Assembly: GCA_900768525.1 (NCBI GenBank)
Contig: CAAGDF010000011.1
Location: forward strand, 1 to 6,004
Origin: Clostridia bacterium
GTDB taxonomy: Bacteria > Bacillota > Clostridia > Christensenellales > Borkfalkiaceae
Length of the DNA: 6,004 nucleotides
Reading direction: 5' to 3'
A program made the translations under genes and the position numbers. Shown here in pieces: positions 5,670 to 6,004 of the stretch. Below the pieces are notes generated by a model that worked only from the letters and a program-made list of their open reading frames with translations, searched no databases and was not told the origin of the DNA. How positions within the stretch are numbered: position 1 is the first letter of the stretch; each line of letters begins with the position of its first letter.

Positions 5670-5674
5670 CCTCC
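5670..5674 (-). promoter_or_regulatory. Ribosome binding site deciding the P-loop gene start
   Basis: GGAGG on the minus strand, 8 nt before the ATG at 5661. It excludes the in-frame GTG at 5685 as the likely start. Confidence 0.85.
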
Positions 5675-5698
5675 GTGTAAGGCACTATATTTGTTGGT

Positions 5699-5730
5699 AT
5701 TATAATATATCATTTCACGTTTTTTTTCAA
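5699..5730 (-). promoter_or_regulatory. Probable promoter of the P-loop gene
   Basis: Two overlapping -10 candidates exist on the minus strand: a perfect TATAAT (5704-5699), and TATATT (5709-5704) with an upstream TG extension (5712-5711). TTGAAA (5730-5725) is the best -35, 15 bp from the extended -10 and 20 bp from TATAAT, neither ideal. A-rich tracts upstream could act as an UP-like element. Position, 25-50 bp ahead of the ribosome binding site, is reasonable. Confidence 0.5.
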
Positions 5731-5831
5731 GTAGTTTTTGATATTTTTTTGCATATATAAGGAATTTTATGGTTTTTGGGTGTTTTGGGGGTGGACAGCT
5801 CATATTTTGATTGCGCAAAACTGTAATATTT

Positions 5832-5912
5832 TTTGCGGTATAGATACAAGCAGTGCAAGGCTCGCGAAAGGCAAAATATTTGCGGTATAGATACAAGCAT
5901 TGCAAGGCTCGC
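5832..5912. repeat. Two-copy direct repeat, 47-bp period
   Basis: Copies at 5832-5865 and 5879-5912 are identical in 33 of 34 positions (G at 5853 against T at 5900). Each begins TTTGCGGTATAGATACAAGC and ends TGCAAGGCTCGC. The 13 bases between them end in AATATT, which also precedes the first copy. The period is not a multiple of three, so the two copies lie in different reading frames and coding is unlikely to explain the conservation. Confidence 0.9.
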
Positions 5913-6004
5913 CGAGTGACAAGGACATAATTGACCTTTACGGTCATCATGGTCTTGGAACGATGGCAGTTAACGCAGCAATGCGAAGTAGATATGCCGC
6001 AAAA
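5879..6004 (+). repeat. Long imperfect hairpin / probable dispersed repeat element, reaching the window edge
   Basis: The second direct-repeat copy has an inverted partner at the window end (GCAATGC ... GTAGATATG, then CCGCAAA). On the plus strand the arms pair as TTTGCGG/CCGCAAA, a T-G wobble, ATA/TAT, a GA/GA internal loop, TAC/GTA, a small asymmetric loop and GCATTGC/GCAATGC. Wobble and tandem G-A are tolerated only in the plus-strand RNA, suggesting that orientation. Inside, TGACC/GGTCA (5932-5936 and 5942-5946) forms a second hairpin with a 5-nt loop. It may be a REP/MITE-like intergenic element or a structured RNA. No transposase or terminal duplication is visible, and the far edge is not in the window. 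Confidence 0.55.

Larger units (their letters stand above)
5675..6004. other. Gene-free region upstream of the P-loop gene
   Basis: About 330 bases without a convincing gene. The part nearest the P-loop gene is AT-rich promoter DNA with several A/T tracts (5711-5775). A G-rich patch follows (5776-5796, TTTTGGGTGTTTTGGGGGTGG). The remainder is the direct repeat and hairpin element. A plus-strand frame stays open from 5891 to the last base (38 codons, including DLYGHHGLGTMAVNAAM), but it begins after a stop inside the repeat and has no visible ribosome binding site. Confidence 0.6.

Noticed and set aside
5832..5912. CRISPR array
   Set aside because: Only two repeat copies with a 13-bp gap between them, far shorter than any spacer, no cas genes, and an inverted third arm that does not fit an array.
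5663..5950. 95-codon minus-strand open frame upstream of the P-loop gene
   Set aside because: It runs through the direct repeats, the G-rich patch and the promoter of the P-loop gene, has basic, low-information sequence and resembles no family I know. Most likely a chance frame over non-coding DNA.

Overview
The window looks like chromosomal DNA from a low-to-moderate GC Firmicute, most likely an uncultured gut-type Clostridium relative. The grounds are the Gram-positive style of the ribosomal protein S2 and tryptophanyl-tRNA synthetase, strong GGAGG-type ribosome binding sites, and a DUF5685 gene next to a J-domain-like protein with a cysteine-rich tail, a combination I associate with Clostridia. 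This is inference from family resemblance, not a database result. Every convincing gene lies on the minus strand, so the window reads right to left.

Right end (about 5675-6004): no convincing gene. It holds an AT-rich promoter region for the next gene and a structured repeat: two near-identical 34-bp copies spaced 47 bp apart, plus an inverted partner arm that runs to the last base of the window. The second copy and the inverted arm can fold into a long hairpin. This is the least explained sequence here.

5254-5661 encodes a small P-loop NTPase-like protein. A 153-bp gap follows, with a strong inverted repeat, a likely extended -10 promoter and a short leader hairpin. From that promoter runs a compact five-gene operon: trpS (tryptophanyl-tRNA synthetase), a DUF5685 protein, a degenerate J-domain/TPR protein with a cysteine-rich C-terminus, a small multi-pass membrane protein, and an RlmD/TrmA-family RNA uracil-C5 methyltransferase. 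The first three junctions (1-nt overlap, 1-nt gap, 4-nt gap) imply translational coupling; the last gap is 51 bp. Two translation-related housekeeping genes thus flank three genes of unknown function that may work together, possibly in a membrane-linked or metal/redox process. That last step is hypothesis only.

Left end (1-587): the start of rpsB (ribosomal protein S2), cut by the window edge, with its own strong promoter (TTGCAT, 17 bp, TAAAAT with a TG extension) and a roughly 130-nt structured leader that could support autoregulation. I see no canonical intrinsic terminator (hairpin plus U-tract on the minus strand) between the methyltransferase operon and rpsB, nor between the P-loop gene and trpS. 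I recognised no tRNA, rRNA, CRISPR array, insertion sequence or plus-strand gene.
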